From the NCBI RefSeq assembly GCF_009733845.1, contig NZ_WNXZ01000002.1:62001-126000 (forward strand): a stretch of DNA of 64,000 nucleotides, in the 5' to 3' direction. The stretch is from Pseudactinotalea terrae (GTDB taxonomy: Bacteria; Actinomycetota; Actinomycetes; Actinomycetales; Beutenbergiaceae). This document shows, piece after piece, positions 45,324 to 54,795 of this stretch; position 1 is the first letter of the stretch, and every line of letters begins with the position of its first letter. The notes beneath the pieces are model-generated. The model searched no databases. It was not told where the DNA came from and was given only the letters and a program-made list of their open reading frames with translations. The translations under genes and the position numbers were made by a program.

Positions 45324-46544
45324 CTACAGGCCGAGGGCCTTGGCCTTCGCGGCGTTGTAGTCGTCCTCGGTGATCAGGCCGGCGTCCAGCATCTCCTTGA
45401 ACTTGGCGAGCTTGGCCATCGGGTCCTCGGCATCCTGCACGGGCGCTTGCGGTGCCTGACCGTACGGCTGCTGGGCGGGGACCTGCTGGGGCTGCCCGGC
45501 CCCGCCACCACCGACGCCGGGAACCGGCTGCTGCAGCCCTCCGATTCCTGTCGTGCCGGCTGCCAGCCCCATGCCGACCAGGCCGGCGCCGCCACCCTGC
45601 TCACCGGCGGACTCGAAGCCCGCGGCCACCGAGGCCTGCAGGTTGGAGTTGCCGCGGGCGCCGGAGAGGGCGTCGGCGCGCTGGACGTTGCGCAGCAGCT
45701 CGCGGGTGGTCTCGTCGTACTCGATGGAGATGATCGCGGTGCTGACGATGGTCAGGCCGCGCCCGGTGCTCCAGCCGTAGTTCTGCTCGACGGCGGCCGA
45801 GAGGCTCTGCGCGAACCCGACCGAGTCCTGCTGGATCTTGGTGATCCGGTTGCCCTTGCTCGGATCGTTCGTGTACATCGAGAACGCGGGGGCGAGCGAG
45901 CCGACCACCTCGTTGAAGAGCTGGGAGGCGGCGTCGTTGTCGATGTCGGTGAAGTCGAACACCTGGCCGGGCTCGAGGTACTTGGCGGGCAGGTAGTTCT
46001 TGACGAACAGGATCGGGTCGCTGATCTTGAGCGTGTAGGTGCCGCGGGTGATCGCACCGACCTGGGCGTTCATGTAGGCGTCGTCCCAGTAGATCTCCGA
46101 CTGGGTGCCGAAGCGGTTGTTGGGCAGCTCCTTGAGCGTCACGAAGTAGGCGCGCTGCTGGGTGCTGGGCCGGCCGCCGAACTTGAAGCGCTCGAAGGAG
46201 GTGGTGATCAGCGGGCTGACGATGCCGTTGCCGGCGAAGATCGACTGCGAGTCCTGCGCCTCGGAGTTCCACTCGTAACCACCGGGCTCGGCTGCGAAAC
46301 CGGTGATCGCGCCGTCCTGCATGAGGATGAGGCCGTAGCCCTCGGGGACCAGGATCTTGCTGCCGTTGGTGATGACGCCGTCGGAGCCGCGTGTGTTCGA
46401 GCCACGGCCGGCGTTGGTGCCCCGCGGCACGGCGGCGAAGACCGCCGCGGTGGGGCTCAGGCCCTGCGGGACCGTGTAGAAGTCCTTCCACTGGTCGGCG
46501 AGCGTGCCGCCGATGGCTCCGGTGATCGCCTGAATGAGTCCCAC
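45324..46544 (-). CDS. SPFH-domain protein with SHOCT tail (YdjI-like)
   Basis: 406 residues. The SPFH part (WKDFYTVPQGLSPTAAVFAA to about residue 300) matches the YdjI / virion-core-like branch, with zinc-ribbon or SHOCT tails. A Gly/Gln/Pro linker leads to the SHOCT motif AKLAKFKEMLDAGLITEDDY at the end. It should form membrane-linked assemblies. GTG at 46544 has AGGGG 8 bases upstream. First gene of the three-gene operon. Confidence 0.87.
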   Translation of the reverse strand: MGLIQAITGAIGGTLADQWKDFYTVPQGLSPTAAVFAAVPRGTNAGRGSNTRGSDGVITNGSKILVPEGYGLILMQDGAITGFAAEPGGYEWNSEAQDSQSIFAGNGIVSPLITTSFERFKFGGRPSTQQRAYFVTLKELPNNRFGTQSEIYWDDAYMNAQVGAITRGTYTLKISDPILFVKNYLPAKYLEPGQVFDFTDIDNDAASQLFNEVVGSLAPAFSMYTNDPSKGNRITKIQQDSVGFAQSLSAAVEQNYGWSTGRGLTIVSTAIISIEYDETTRELLRNVQRADALSGARGNSNLQASVAAGFESAGEQGGGAGLVGMGLAAGTTGIGGLQQPVPGVGGGGAGQPQQVPAQQPYGQAPQAPVQDAEDPMAKLAKFKEMLDAGLITEDDYNAAKAKALGL

Positions 46545-46800
46545 AGTCTTGCCCCTTGCTCTAGCCGATGTGTGCTGGGCTGAGCCCAGGGTGTGCGGAC
46601 GCGCAGCGATCCGCGTCGATCGGCTCGAGTATAGGGATCTGCGAGGGTTTCGGCACGGGTCGTGGTGGGCAGGTGTGCCTGGATCCGATTGGCCGGACGC
46701 GGGCATCGCCGGAGTCGTCAGTCGACTTCTTCCGTGGGGAGCGGGGCGCCTGCGGCTCGGTAGGGGGCGTCCAGCGCCACACCAGCGCCGACCTACCTAC

Positions 46801-46819
46801 TTAGGTAAGGCTATCCTCA
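46801..46819 (+). promoter_or_regulatory. IdeR/DtxR iron box over a -10 box
   Basis: TTAGGTAAGGCTATCCTCA matches the IdeR/DtxR consensus TTAGGTTAGGCTAACCTAA at 16 of 19 positions. TATCCT (46812-46817) is the -10 box and lies 6 bases before the GTG of the next gene. Iron-loaded regulator would block this promoter. Confidence 0.8.
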
Positions 46820-46823
46820 GCTC

Positions 46824-47642
46824 GTGGGGAGAAAGAAGAACACTCCAACCGATCGCCAGTTCACCATGGCGCACGTACGTCACGTCGAACGCCTCAGTCC
46901 GAGCTTCGTGCGGCTGACGCTTGGTGGGTTGGACCAGCTGGCACCGCGCGGGCATGACCACTGGTGCCGGCTCTTCTTCGCGCGCGAGGGACAGGACGCA
47001 TTCCAGCTGCCGACGCGTACTGGCGAGGTCGGTTGGTACCTCCAGTACCTCGCCACGCCCAGAGCGCGACGCCCGTGGGTCCGCGCGTACACCTGTCGCA
47101 ACGTGCGTCCCGACACGGGAGAGGTGGACATCGACTCCGTGATCCACGAGGACGTGGCAGGGCGACTGGGACCGGCGGCTCAGTTCGCGCTGGCGGCCAG
47201 CCCTGGTGATCGCCTCGGATTCCTCGACCAAGGCATCGGATTCACACCGGACCATCCGCACGACTGGACCCTGCTCGTTGGTGACGAGACAGCGCTGCCC
47301 GCTGTGGCCGGAGTCATCGCCTCGCTCCCTGAGGATGCCCGCGGGATCGCGATCATCGAGGTACCCACTGCCGGTGACAGACAGGAGTTCCGGGTGCCGC
47401 CCGAGATGGAGGTGCGGTGGATCCACCGGGACGAGTCCGCGGGCGGCGACCAGCCGGGACAGCTCGCGCTGGAAGCCGTGAAGGCGACCGTTCCCCTGGG
47501 CGGCGAGGTCCACGCCCATCTCATCGGCGAGTCCGGTTTGGCCACGGGTGCCCGCCGTCACCTCGTGCAGGAGTGGGGCGTACCCAAGCGCAACGTCGAC
47601 TTCGTTGGCTACTGGCGGCACGGTCGACCCGCGACGACCTGA
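46824..47642 (+). CDS. Siderophore-interacting protein (FAD ferric reductase)
   Basis: 272 residues. SIP-type flavoprotein with the FAD-binding motif WVRAYTCRNVR, preceding DHWCRLFFARE. LLVGDETALPAVAGVIASLP starts the NAD(P)H side, and the C-terminus has GYWRHGR. It reduces ferric siderophores to release iron. The GTG lies 6 bases after the -10 box, so the mRNA is leaderless and iron-repressed. No siderophore transporter is adjacent. Confidence 0.9.
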   Translation: MGRKKNTPTDRQFTMAHVRHVERLSPSFVRLTLGGLDQLAPRGHDHWCRLFFAREGQDAFQLPTRTGEVGWYLQYLATPRARRPWVRAYTCRNVRPDTGEVDIDSVIHEDVAGRLGPAAQFALAASPGDRLGFLDQGIGFTPDHPHDWTLLVGDETALPAVAGVIASLPEDARGIAIIEVPTAGDRQEFRVPPEMEVRWIHRDESAGGDQPGQLALEAVKATVPLGGEVHAHLIGESGLATGARRHLVQEWGVPKRNVDFVGYWRHGRPATT

Positions 47643-47733
47643 CCGAGCGGCGCCCTCCGAAGCGGCGCGGCTCCGCAGGGTTGCCTGCAGCACATCTCCT
47701 ACCGCAGCCCCTAGGCGGCGGCGGCGTGCGACG

Positions 47734-48344
47734 TCAGCTCGCGAGCGGGACGTCGATCGTCGCCTGGATCGATCGAGCCAAGATACGCGCGGGGAGTCGG
47801 GTTGCATGGACCTGCTTGGGCGGGAGGACGAGGGATTGTCGCCCCAGTCGCTCTGACCTGCGTGATTGCGTAGCGGTCGCAGACCCGTATGCGTGTTCCT
47901 TCACCGAAGGTGGCCGTGCTTGGGTCCCACCTAGTGGTCGAGGGACGCGGCTCGCCTCATTGACTACCCAGCGGCGTGAGTCAGTCAACGCTCGCTTGAG
48001 TCCGTCGCGCGCCGTGGGTGGGAATGGGCTGCCTCGGCGACGAAGTGCCTGGATGGCGTGGCCTCGGACTTCCAGGTCGTCGACAAGAGAGGCCAGCAGC
48101 GACTCGGCTCTCTTGACGGCTCTGGTGTGTACGGAGACCACTGCGAGACTGCGACCATTCAAGGCGAGCTGATTGAACTGGTAGGAGCCTCGAGGGCCGC
48201 ATCCGGAATCCGGTCCTTGCTTCCGATGTCGTTGGGGACCTCGCGCCGAGTGCCGCTCACGTCCGTTCCTCCTCGACCGAGGTGTGTACGTTTGTGCATG
48301 TCGGCGGCACGCTCTGGGCATCCCCCGCAGGCGGGGCCGTCCAT
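47734..48344 (-). pseudogene. Degraded gene with frameshift, function unknown
   Basis: A start GTG at 48329 behind GAGGAGG reads VSGTRREVPNDIGSKDRIPD, then the frame stops near 48159. The adjoining frame continues with FNQLALNGRSLAVVSVHTRA and ESLLASLVDDLEVRGHAI, which look coding. So the gene probably lost its frame near 48175. The 'LLASLVDDLEVRGH' part is reminiscent of proteins that end a region with 'LDALIKALEARG', but I do not claim the family. Codon use is looser than in genes to the left. This marks the start of the accessory region. Confidence 0.4.
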
Positions 48345-48447
48345 GGTCTCGTGAGAGCGCGGACTCGCAGCTGTTCATCCCCACTCTGCCCCACGCCCAC
48401 CCGTGGGCGTCCCTCGACGGGAACCCAGACTCGCAAGGAGAGACCCC

Positions 48448-49041
48448 ATGGACCTGCAGGACCAGAGGGCCCACATTCTCACCGGCGCCATGTATGACGA
48501 CCTCACCCCGGAGCTCGTCCAGGCGCGTGAGGACACCATCTTGGCGACCAACGCCTACAACGCCACCTTCGGTCGTCCGCAGCAAGAGCGTCAGGAGGTC
48601 TTGGCGCGCATCCTGGGGACGGTAGGGGAGGGTGCTCACTTCGAGCCGACCTTCCGGTGCGAGTTCGGCTACAACATCCACCTCGGACGCAACTTCTTCG
48701 CCAACTTCGACTGCGTGCTGCTCGACGGCTCGACGATCACCATCGGCGACAACGTGCTGTTCGGTCCCCGCGTCGGCATCTTCACCTCCAACCACGCCGC
48801 AGACCCGCGCGAGCGTGCGGCCGGCGCCTGCTACGCCAAGCCGGTCACCATCGGCGACGACGTCTGGATGGGGGGAGGCGTGACCGTCAACCCGGGCGTC
48901 ACCATCGGTGCTGGGTCGATCATCGGCTCGGGCAGCGTCGTCACGAAGGACATCCCGGCCGGCGTCGTCGCCGCAGGCAATCCCGCCCGCGTCATCCGTG
49001 CCATCACCGAGGCCGACATCACCGGCTTCGTCAAGAGCTGA
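48448..49041 (+). CDS. Maltose/galactoside O-acetyltransferase-like protein
   Basis: 197 residues, left-handed beta-helix (hexapeptide) acetyltransferase. It shows the Maa-type N-terminus (RAHILTGAMYDDLTPELVQA), FRCEFGYNIHLG, the active His in IFTSNHAADP, and KPVTIGDDVWMGGGVTV. It transfers acetyl from acetyl-CoA to sugars. AAGGAG precedes the ATG. It is followed closely by the LLM gene. Confidence 0.9.
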   Translation: MDLQDQRAHILTGAMYDDLTPELVQAREDTILATNAYNATFGRPQQERQEVLARILGTVGEGAHFEPTFRCEFGYNIHLGRNFFANFDCVLLDGSTITIGDNVLFGPRVGIFTSNHAADPRERAAGACYAKPVTIGDDVWMGGGVTVNPGVTIGAGSIIGSGSVVTKDIPAGVVAAGNPARVIRAITEADITGFVKS

Positions 49042-49096
49042 CCAGCCCGACAGACCTTCGAGGAGCTTCGATGCCACACCACCCAAGGACGACGAC

Positions 49097-50095
49097 GTGA
49101 CCACGACAGCCCACACCTCCGCCGACCCCGATGCGCCGTCGGCACCTACCGGCCGCCGCATCGGCGTGATGCTTCCGCGCGATCTGCCGTCCCACGAAGT
49201 CCTTGACTTCGCGCGGCAGGCTGACTCGCTCGGCTTCGACGAACTGTGGGTCCTCGAGGACCTCGGCTTCCGCGGCGGTGTGGCACAGGCGGCCGCAGTG
49301 CTGGCCGTCACGTCACGCATCACCGTCGGCATCGGAATCGCGCCCGCCGCGGCGCGTCACGCAGCCTTCGCGGCGATGGAGATCGCCACGCTCGGGCAGC
49401 TCTTCCCCGGTCGCATCGTTGCCGGGCTCGGCCACGGGATGCCGGCGTGGATGCGCAGCCTTGGCCTGTGGCCCGCGAGCCCGCTGACCCTCCTCGAGGA
49501 AACGGCCACAGCGGTCCGATCGGTACTCCGCGGGGAGGCCGTGCCTCAGGGCCGGTACGTCACGCTCGAGCATCAAGAGTTCACCGAGCTACCCGACGTC
49601 GTTCCTCCCGTCCTTCTGGGAGTTCGCGGACCGCGGTCGCTGGGGCTCTCGGGTCGGATCGCTGACGGCACACTGCTGGCCGAGCCGGCTCCACCGACCT
49701 ACATTCGAGCGGCGCTCAGCCACATCGCGGCCACCGGTCCACACCACCAGCTCATCACCTACGACGTTGCGGCAGTCAGCAGCGACAGCGGACAGGCCCT
49801 CGAGGCGGTCCGCCCTGGACTGGCCTACATCGGCGAGCCCGATTGGGCACCCCACCTTGTCGACCTCGACTTCGCAGACGACCTCGCGGCGTTGCGTGCT
49901 CAATGCGAATCACCCCAAGAGTTCGCGCGCAAACTGCCGCTCACCTGGGTCGACGCTCTCAGCCTCGCCGGGACGCCGGAAGGAATTCGGGCAAAGATCG
50001 CCGCGCGCCACGACGCCGGCGCCACCAGCGTCGTGCTCACGCCGGTAGGCGAGGACCGCCGCTCCCAGCTGGAGCAACTCGCCCAGGTCCAGTAG
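49097..50095 (+). CDS. LLM-class flavin-dependent oxidoreductase
   Basis: 332 residues. The bacterial-luciferase-like fold is shown by RIGVMLPRDLPSHEVLDFAR, DELWVLEDLGFRGGV, ITVGIGIAPAAARHAAFAAM and FPGRIVAGLGHG. Many actinobacterial members use F420 rather than FMN; which one is used here is not evident. GTG at 49097 was chosen. It likely shares a transcript with the acetyltransferase. Confidence 0.87.
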   Translation: MTTTAHTSADPDAPSAPTGRRIGVMLPRDLPSHEVLDFARQADSLGFDELWVLEDLGFRGGVAQAAAVLAVTSRITVGIGIAPAAARHAAFAAMEIATLGQLFPGRIVAGLGHGMPAWMRSLGLWPASPLTLLEETATAVRSVLRGEAVPQGRYVTLEHQEFTELPDVVPPVLLGVRGPRSLGLSGRIADGTLLAEPAPPTYIRAALSHIAATGPHHQLITYDVAAVSSDSGQALEAVRPGLAYIGEPDWAPHLVDLDFADDLAALRAQCESPQEFARKLPLTWVDALSLAGTPEGIRAKIAARHDAGATSVVLTPVGEDRRSQLEQLAQVQ

Positions 50096-50642
50096 CGCTG
50101 ATCCGTCCGATGCGCACCCTCGGTCGACACTGTGGCACCCACCAGGTTGCCCGCAGAGACGCTAGGTCGTGCGGGGTTGCGCTGACGCGACCCCCGGCCG
50201 AGGTTGCCCGGGAGAGGGCGCGAGCGGTGTGGGGCGCCCACGTGCCTACTCCTGAGGAGTCATCAGCGTGGATTCCGAATAGAACACGACGCCGAGATAC
50301 TCGCCGTCCCCACCCTCCACGACAAGGTGCGGCATATACCGAGTGCCGGTGAGATTGATCGGAAGGCGGCGATCGCCTCGCTCAGCGGAGTACACAGTGA
50401 CTCGTGCTCTCCTCTCGAGGACTCTCGCGGAGGATGGGGGATAGTCACCTCAATGGCTCTGACCTGCGGTGATACTGACGCTCGTCGAGCTGTGACAGTG
50501 GTGTGACAGTAGAACCGTGTGCTGTCACAACCCGTTGTGTCCGGTCCTGAAACACGGAGAGCGGTCGCTGACTCCCTGGCCGCCCACGACCGAGCCGAGC
50601 ACGAGCGTGGTCAGCGCGATGCCGGTCTCCTCGCCGATGTGC
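50096..50642. other. Gap of about 550 bases with one gene fragment
   Basis: Apart from the minus-strand fragment at 50246-50449 I see no complete gene. GTGACAG occurs twice at 50491-50510 with CTGTCAC facing it near 50521, a possible binding site. A minus-strand stretch reading IGEETGIALTTLVLGSVVGG next to the CMD gene may be another remnant. Confidence 0.4.
50246..50395 (-). CDS. Short fragment resembling a small EF-Tu-domain-like protein
   Basis: From GTG 50395 the frame gives 49 residues including LPINLTGTRYMPHLVVEGG and GEYLGVVFYSESTL, with strong coding character. In the same frame it is open up to 50449 without another start. The pattern R-Y-x-P-H-L-V-V then E-Y-L-G-V-x-F occurs in small actinobacterial beta-barrel proteins. 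It may be a short gene or the 3' end of a lost longer one. Confidence 0.4.
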   Translation of the reverse strand: MYSAERGDRRLPINLTGTRYMPHLVVEGGDGEYLGVVFYSESTLMTPQE

Positions 50643-50960
50643 TCACTCCTCTATCGCTGCGAGGACGTTCACGGCGCTCATGCCCGCGGGCCAGCCGGCG
50701 TAGAACGCGAGGTGGGTGGCAACCTCGGCGAGCTCGTCGCGGCTGACGCCGTTCTGCATCGCCCTGCCCATGTGGCTCTTCAGCTGCGCGTCGCGGCCCA
50801 GCGCGATCAGGGCAGCGACGGTGATCAGGCCGCGCTCGCGCGGCGAGAGCTCCGAGCGCTCCCAGACGTCAGCGAAGAGGACATCGTCGGTGAGGTCGGC
50901 GAGCTTCGGGGCGTGCTCTCGGATGAGGTCGGGCGCGACGCGGGGACTGGTGCCGGTCAT
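50643..50960 (-). CDS. Carboxymuconolactone decarboxylase-family protein
   Basis: 105 residues, all-alpha CMD fold. LSPRERGLITVAALIALGRD and VSRDELAEVATHLAFYAGWP are the family core, with the conserved His but no CxxC pair, so AhpD-type peroxidase reduction is unlikely. AAGGAG precedes the ATG. It diverges from the aldo/keto reductase, with a shared motif (51021-51046) between them. Confidence 0.88.
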   Translation of the reverse strand: MTGTSPRVAPDLIREHAPKLADLTDDVLFADVWERSELSPRERGLITVAALIALGRDAQLKSHMGRAMQNGVSRDELAEVATHLAFYAGWPAGMSAVNVLAAIEE

Positions 50961-51020
50961 GGTGGGCTCCTTCGTATCGGCACGGGGACTGGCGCGACCA
51001 CGCTAGGCCGCGGTCACGCT

Positions 51021-51046
51021 GGGAGGGAGGAACTGGCAGTACGCCG
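51021..51046 (+). promoter_or_regulatory. Motif copy 1 (GGAGGAACTGGCAGTAC)
   Basis: GGAGGAACTGGCAGTACGCC lies between the divergent CMD and AKR genes. Nearly the same block is at 53945-53968 and 54705-54730, each in front of a gene in this locus. The local XRE regulator is the likely binder. Confidence 0.6.
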
Positions 51047-51049
51047 TAG

Positions 51050-52090
<1,041 letters not shown>

Positions 52091-52100
52091 CCACCTGAAC

Positions 52101-52142
52101 GTGAAGCGCCCCGCCTGCCGTGTGGCACGCGGGGCGCTTCAC
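52101..52142. terminator. Strong bidirectional terminator
   Basis: GTGAAGCGCCCCGC (52101-52114) is the exact complement of 52129-52142. The loop itself holds TGCC-GTGT-GGCA, making a long near-perfect hairpin. It separates two convergent aldo/keto reductase genes. Confidence 0.85.
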
Positions 52143-52175
52143 TGACCCCACCGTCGGGGCTGCGCAGGCGACTGC

Positions 52176-53051
52176 TCAGGCCTCGGGGATGTCGCGGTGG
52201 AAGTTCTCGAGGGTGATGATGTCGGGGTCGGGACCGCTGCGCACACCCGTGTCCAGGGCATCGATCCGGGTCAGCTCGTCGCCGGTCAGCTCGAAGTCGA
52301 ACACGTCGAAGTTCGCGGCAATCCGCTCGGGATTGACCGACTTCGGGATCGCCGAGCGTCCCTGCTGCAGGTGCCAGCGGAGCATGACCTGCGCCGCCGT
52401 CTTGCCGTGCGCGGTGGCGATGTCGCCGAGCACCGGATCGTCGAACGTGGAGCGGGTGGAGTCGCCGCGGTAGCTGGTGATGCCTCCCATGGGCGACCAC
52501 GCCTGGGTGAGGATGCCGTGCTGGGCATCGGCCTTCTGCACCTCGGGCTGGGAGAAGTACGGGTGGACCTCGACCTGGTTGACGGCCGGGACGACCTCGG
52601 TCTCGGCGAGCAGGCGTTCCAGCACGTCGGGCATGAAGTTGCTGACGCCGATGGCGCGGACCTTCCCTTCCGCGAGCAGCTTCTCCAGCGCCTTGTACGC
52701 GCCGATCGTCTTCTCGAAATCTGCAGTCAGCGGCTGGTGCAGCAAGAGCAGGTCGATCTGGTCGACGCCGAGCTTGCCCGCGGACTTGTCGAAGGAGTGC
52801 AGCGCCTCGTCGTAGCCGTAGTCGGAGATCCAGAGCTTGGTCTCGACGAAAACCTCCGACCGGTCCACGCCCGATGCGCGGATGCCTTCCCCGACCTCGC
52901 GCTCGTTGAAGTACGAGGCGGCGGTGTCGATGAGGCGGTATCCGACGCGCAGCGCTTCGGCGACGGAGGAGACTGTCTCCTCGGGCGGCGTCTGGAAGAC
53001 GCCGAAGCCCAGGTCGGGCATCTCGACGCCATTGTTCAGGATGATGGTCAT
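52176..53051 (-). CDS. Aldo/keto reductase (AKR5-like, 2,5-diketo-gluconate type)
   Basis: 291 residues. MPDLGFGVFQTPPEE, RLIDTAASYFNEREVGEGIR (Asp, Tyr), VFVETKLWISD (Lys), IDLLLLHQPL (His), AIGVSNF and AIPKSVNPERI are the family signatures. It starts at the ATG overlapping the XRE gene stop (ATGA), so regulator and reductase are one transcript. Confidence 0.92.
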   Translation of the reverse strand: MTIILNNGVEMPDLGFGVFQTPPEETVSSVAEALRVGYRLIDTAASYFNEREVGEGIRASGVDRSEVFVETKLWISDYGYDEALHSFDKSAGKLGVDQIDLLLLHQPLTADFEKTIGAYKALEKLLAEGKVRAIGVSNFMPDVLERLLAETEVVPAVNQVEVHPYFSQPEVQKADAQHGILTQAWSPMGGITSYRGDSTRSTFDDPVLGDIATAHGKTAAQVMLRWHLQQGRSAIPKSVNPERIAANFDVFDFELTGDELTRIDALDTGVRSGPDPDIITLENFHRDIPEA

Positions 53052-53914
53052 GCTCTCTCCTCGTGTTCTGCGGTCTGGGGGCTGGCGGCGAGGCTGCCCA
53101 GCAGCGTCAGCCGGTCCTCGCTCGGGGTCCCGGGCTCGGCGGTGTAGCCGAACATGAACCATTCGGGGTTGGCCGGGAAGTCCATCGCCTCGTACACCAG
53201 CTCGAGGTCGCCGACCTCGGGGTGGCAGATGCGCTTGACGCCGGCGCGGTGGTGGCGCACGTCGTGCGCGGCCCACCGCACTCGGAAGTCGTCGCTACGG
53301 GTGACCAGCTCGCCGATCAGGTCTGTCAGGCGCTTGTCCCGGGGGTTCTGTCCGGCGTAGGTGCGCAGCGAGGCGACGATGCTGGCGGCGCTCTCCTCCC
53401 AGTCCGGGAAGAAGATCCGGGCAGCAGGGCTGAAGAAGACGAAGCGAGCCGTGTTGCCCCGGCTCGCCGGGTCCTGCAGCAGCGGCGCGTACAGCGCGCG
53501 GCCCATCGCGTTGCCGGCCACGAAGTCCATCCGCCGGTCTCGCACCCACACCGGCATCGCGACGGCGTCGATGAACCGCTGAAGGCTCGGCCGGAACGGC
53601 TGCTCGGCCTTCTTTCGGCGGCGGGCGGGCTGCGGGCGGGCGTCCTCTGCCAGGGCGTGCAGGTGATCAGTCTCCGCCTCGTCCAGGCGCAGCGTCCTCG
53701 CGAGGCTGTTGAGGACCTCGGGCGAGACGCCACGCAGGTCGCCGCGCTCCATCCGCGCGTAGTACTCGACGCTGACGCCGGCCAGCATGGCGACCTCCTC
53801 GCGGCGCAGGCCCGGCACCCGCCGACGGCTGCCGGGAAGGATGCCCGCCTGCTCCGGCGTGATCCGGTCCCGCCTGGTGCGCAGGAAGTCGCCGACCTCG
53901 TCCCTCTGGTTCAT
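53048..53914 (-). CDS. XRE regulator with MmyB-like ligand domain
   Basis: 288 residues. The helix-turn-helix is in LRREEVAMLAGVSVEYYARM with ERGDLRGVSPEVLN. The MmyB domain follows: FIDAVAMPVWVRDRRMDFVA, NAMGRALYAPLL, FFPDWEESAASIVASLRTYA and HPEVGDLELVYEAM. It likely represses the surrounding oxidoreductase genes until a lipophilic ligand binds. The three shared motifs of the locus are the probable operators. ATG at 53914. Confidence 0.9.
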   Translation of the reverse strand: MNQRDEVGDFLRTRRDRITPEQAGILPGSRRRVPGLRREEVAMLAGVSVEYYARMERGDLRGVSPEVLNSLARTLRLDEAETDHLHALAEDARPQPARRRKKAEQPFRPSLQRFIDAVAMPVWVRDRRMDFVAGNAMGRALYAPLLQDPASRGNTARFVFFSPAARIFFPDWEESAASIVASLRTYAGQNPRDKRLTDLIGELVTRSDDFRVRWAAHDVRHHRAGVKRICHPEVGDLELVYEAMDFPANPEWFMFGYTAEPGTPSEDRLTLLGSLAASPQTAEHEERA

Positions 53915-53944
53915 GCCCTCCACGCTACGGATCGCCGCCGCGCC

Positions 53945-53968
53945 GCGGGAGGAACTGCCAGGGCACGG
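53945..53968 (+). promoter_or_regulatory. Motif copy 2 between XRE and flavodoxin genes
   Basis: GCGGGAGGAACTGCCAGGGC shares GGAGGAACTGSCAG with copy 1. It lies in the divergent promoter of the XRE-AKR pair and the flavodoxin gene, so it could control both directions. Confidence 0.6.
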
Positions 53969-54015
53969 ATAAGCGCGTCCTCCCAGAGGTAGCGAAGGCG
54001 GGGTGCACTGGGAGT

Positions 54016-54693
54016 GTGATCGAGATAAGCCGAAGAACTCTGGTGGGCACGACGGGACTGGCCGCGGTGGCGGCTCTGGTCGGCTGCGCGCCGCAGGACG
54101 CGCCCACCAGCCAGACGCAGCCGCCGGAACGGACAAGCCCCGACATGACCCCTGATGCACAGCCTTCGGCTCCTGCGACCACGTTGATCGTCTACTTCTC
54201 CCGGTCGGGCGAGAACTACTGGGAGGGAGGACGCCGCGACCTCGAGGTCGGCAACACGAAGCGGCTCGCGCAGGCGATCACCGAGCGAATTGACTGCGAC
54301 GAGTTTGAGATCCTCGCCGCCGATCCGTACCCGGAGGCCTACGACCCGACCGTGGAGCGCAATCAGCGCGAGCAGAACGCGGACGCGCGGCCCGCGATCG
54401 CGAATGAGCTCCCGGACACAGGTGGCTACGACACGGTGCTGCTGGGCAGCCCTGTCTGGAACGTCCGCGCACCGATGATCATGTCCACCTTCGTTGAGAG
54501 CGTCGACCTCGCAGGCAAGCGAATCCTGCCGTTCGTCACCTACGCCGTCTCCGGCATGAGCGGCATCGACCGGGAATACCGCGACTCCCTTCCCGGCAGC
54601 GACGTGGCGGACGGCCTCGCCGTCCGCGGAGAAGACGTCGACGATGCAGGAGCCGACGTCGACGCCTGGCTCCGCGAAAGCGGGCTGACATAG
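54016..54693 (+). CDS. Exported flavodoxin-like lipoprotein
   Basis: 225 residues. The N-terminus ISRRTLVGTTGLAAVAALVG-C looks like a twin-Arg signal joined to a lipobox. The flavodoxin-4-type domain follows: TTLIVYFSRSGENYW (FMN phosphate loop), TKRLAQAITE and DTVLLGSPVWNVRAPMIMST. It would carry FMN and act as a reductase or electron carrier outside the membrane; a folded cofactor protein fits Tat export. GTG start at 54016. Confidence 0.86.
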   Translation: MIEISRRTLVGTTGLAAVAALVGCAPQDAPTSQTQPPERTSPDMTPDAQPSAPATTLIVYFSRSGENYWEGGRRDLEVGNTKRLAQAITERIDCDEFEILAADPYPEAYDPTVERNQREQNADARPAIANELPDTGGYDTVLLGSPVWNVRAPMIMSTFVESVDLAGKRILPFVTYAVSGMSGIDREYRDSLPGSDVADGLAVRGEDVDDAGADVDAWLRESGLT

Positions 54694-54704
54694 AGCCGTC
54701 GAAT

Positions 54705-54730
54705 GGAAGGTGGAACTACCAGTGCCTTCC
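54705..54730 (+). promoter_or_regulatory. Motif copy 3 before the SDR gene
   Basis: GGAAGGTGGAACTACCAGTG at 54705-54724 shares GGNGGAACTNSCAG with copies 1 and 2. It also forms a dyad, GGAAGG facing CCTTCC at 54725-54730. It lies 66 bases before the SDR start. Confidence 0.6.
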
Positions 54731-54795
54731 TCGGCACGCGCTGCACTGGTGCCATTGAGGCGAGCCGATCGAACCCCAGCGAGAGAGACCTGAAC

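Noticed and set aside
47417-48172. 251-codon plus-strand frame after the siderophore-interacting gene
   Set aside because: It begins inside that gene in another frame, has no ribosome site and its translation is Arg/Ser-rich. The minus strand explains the region better.
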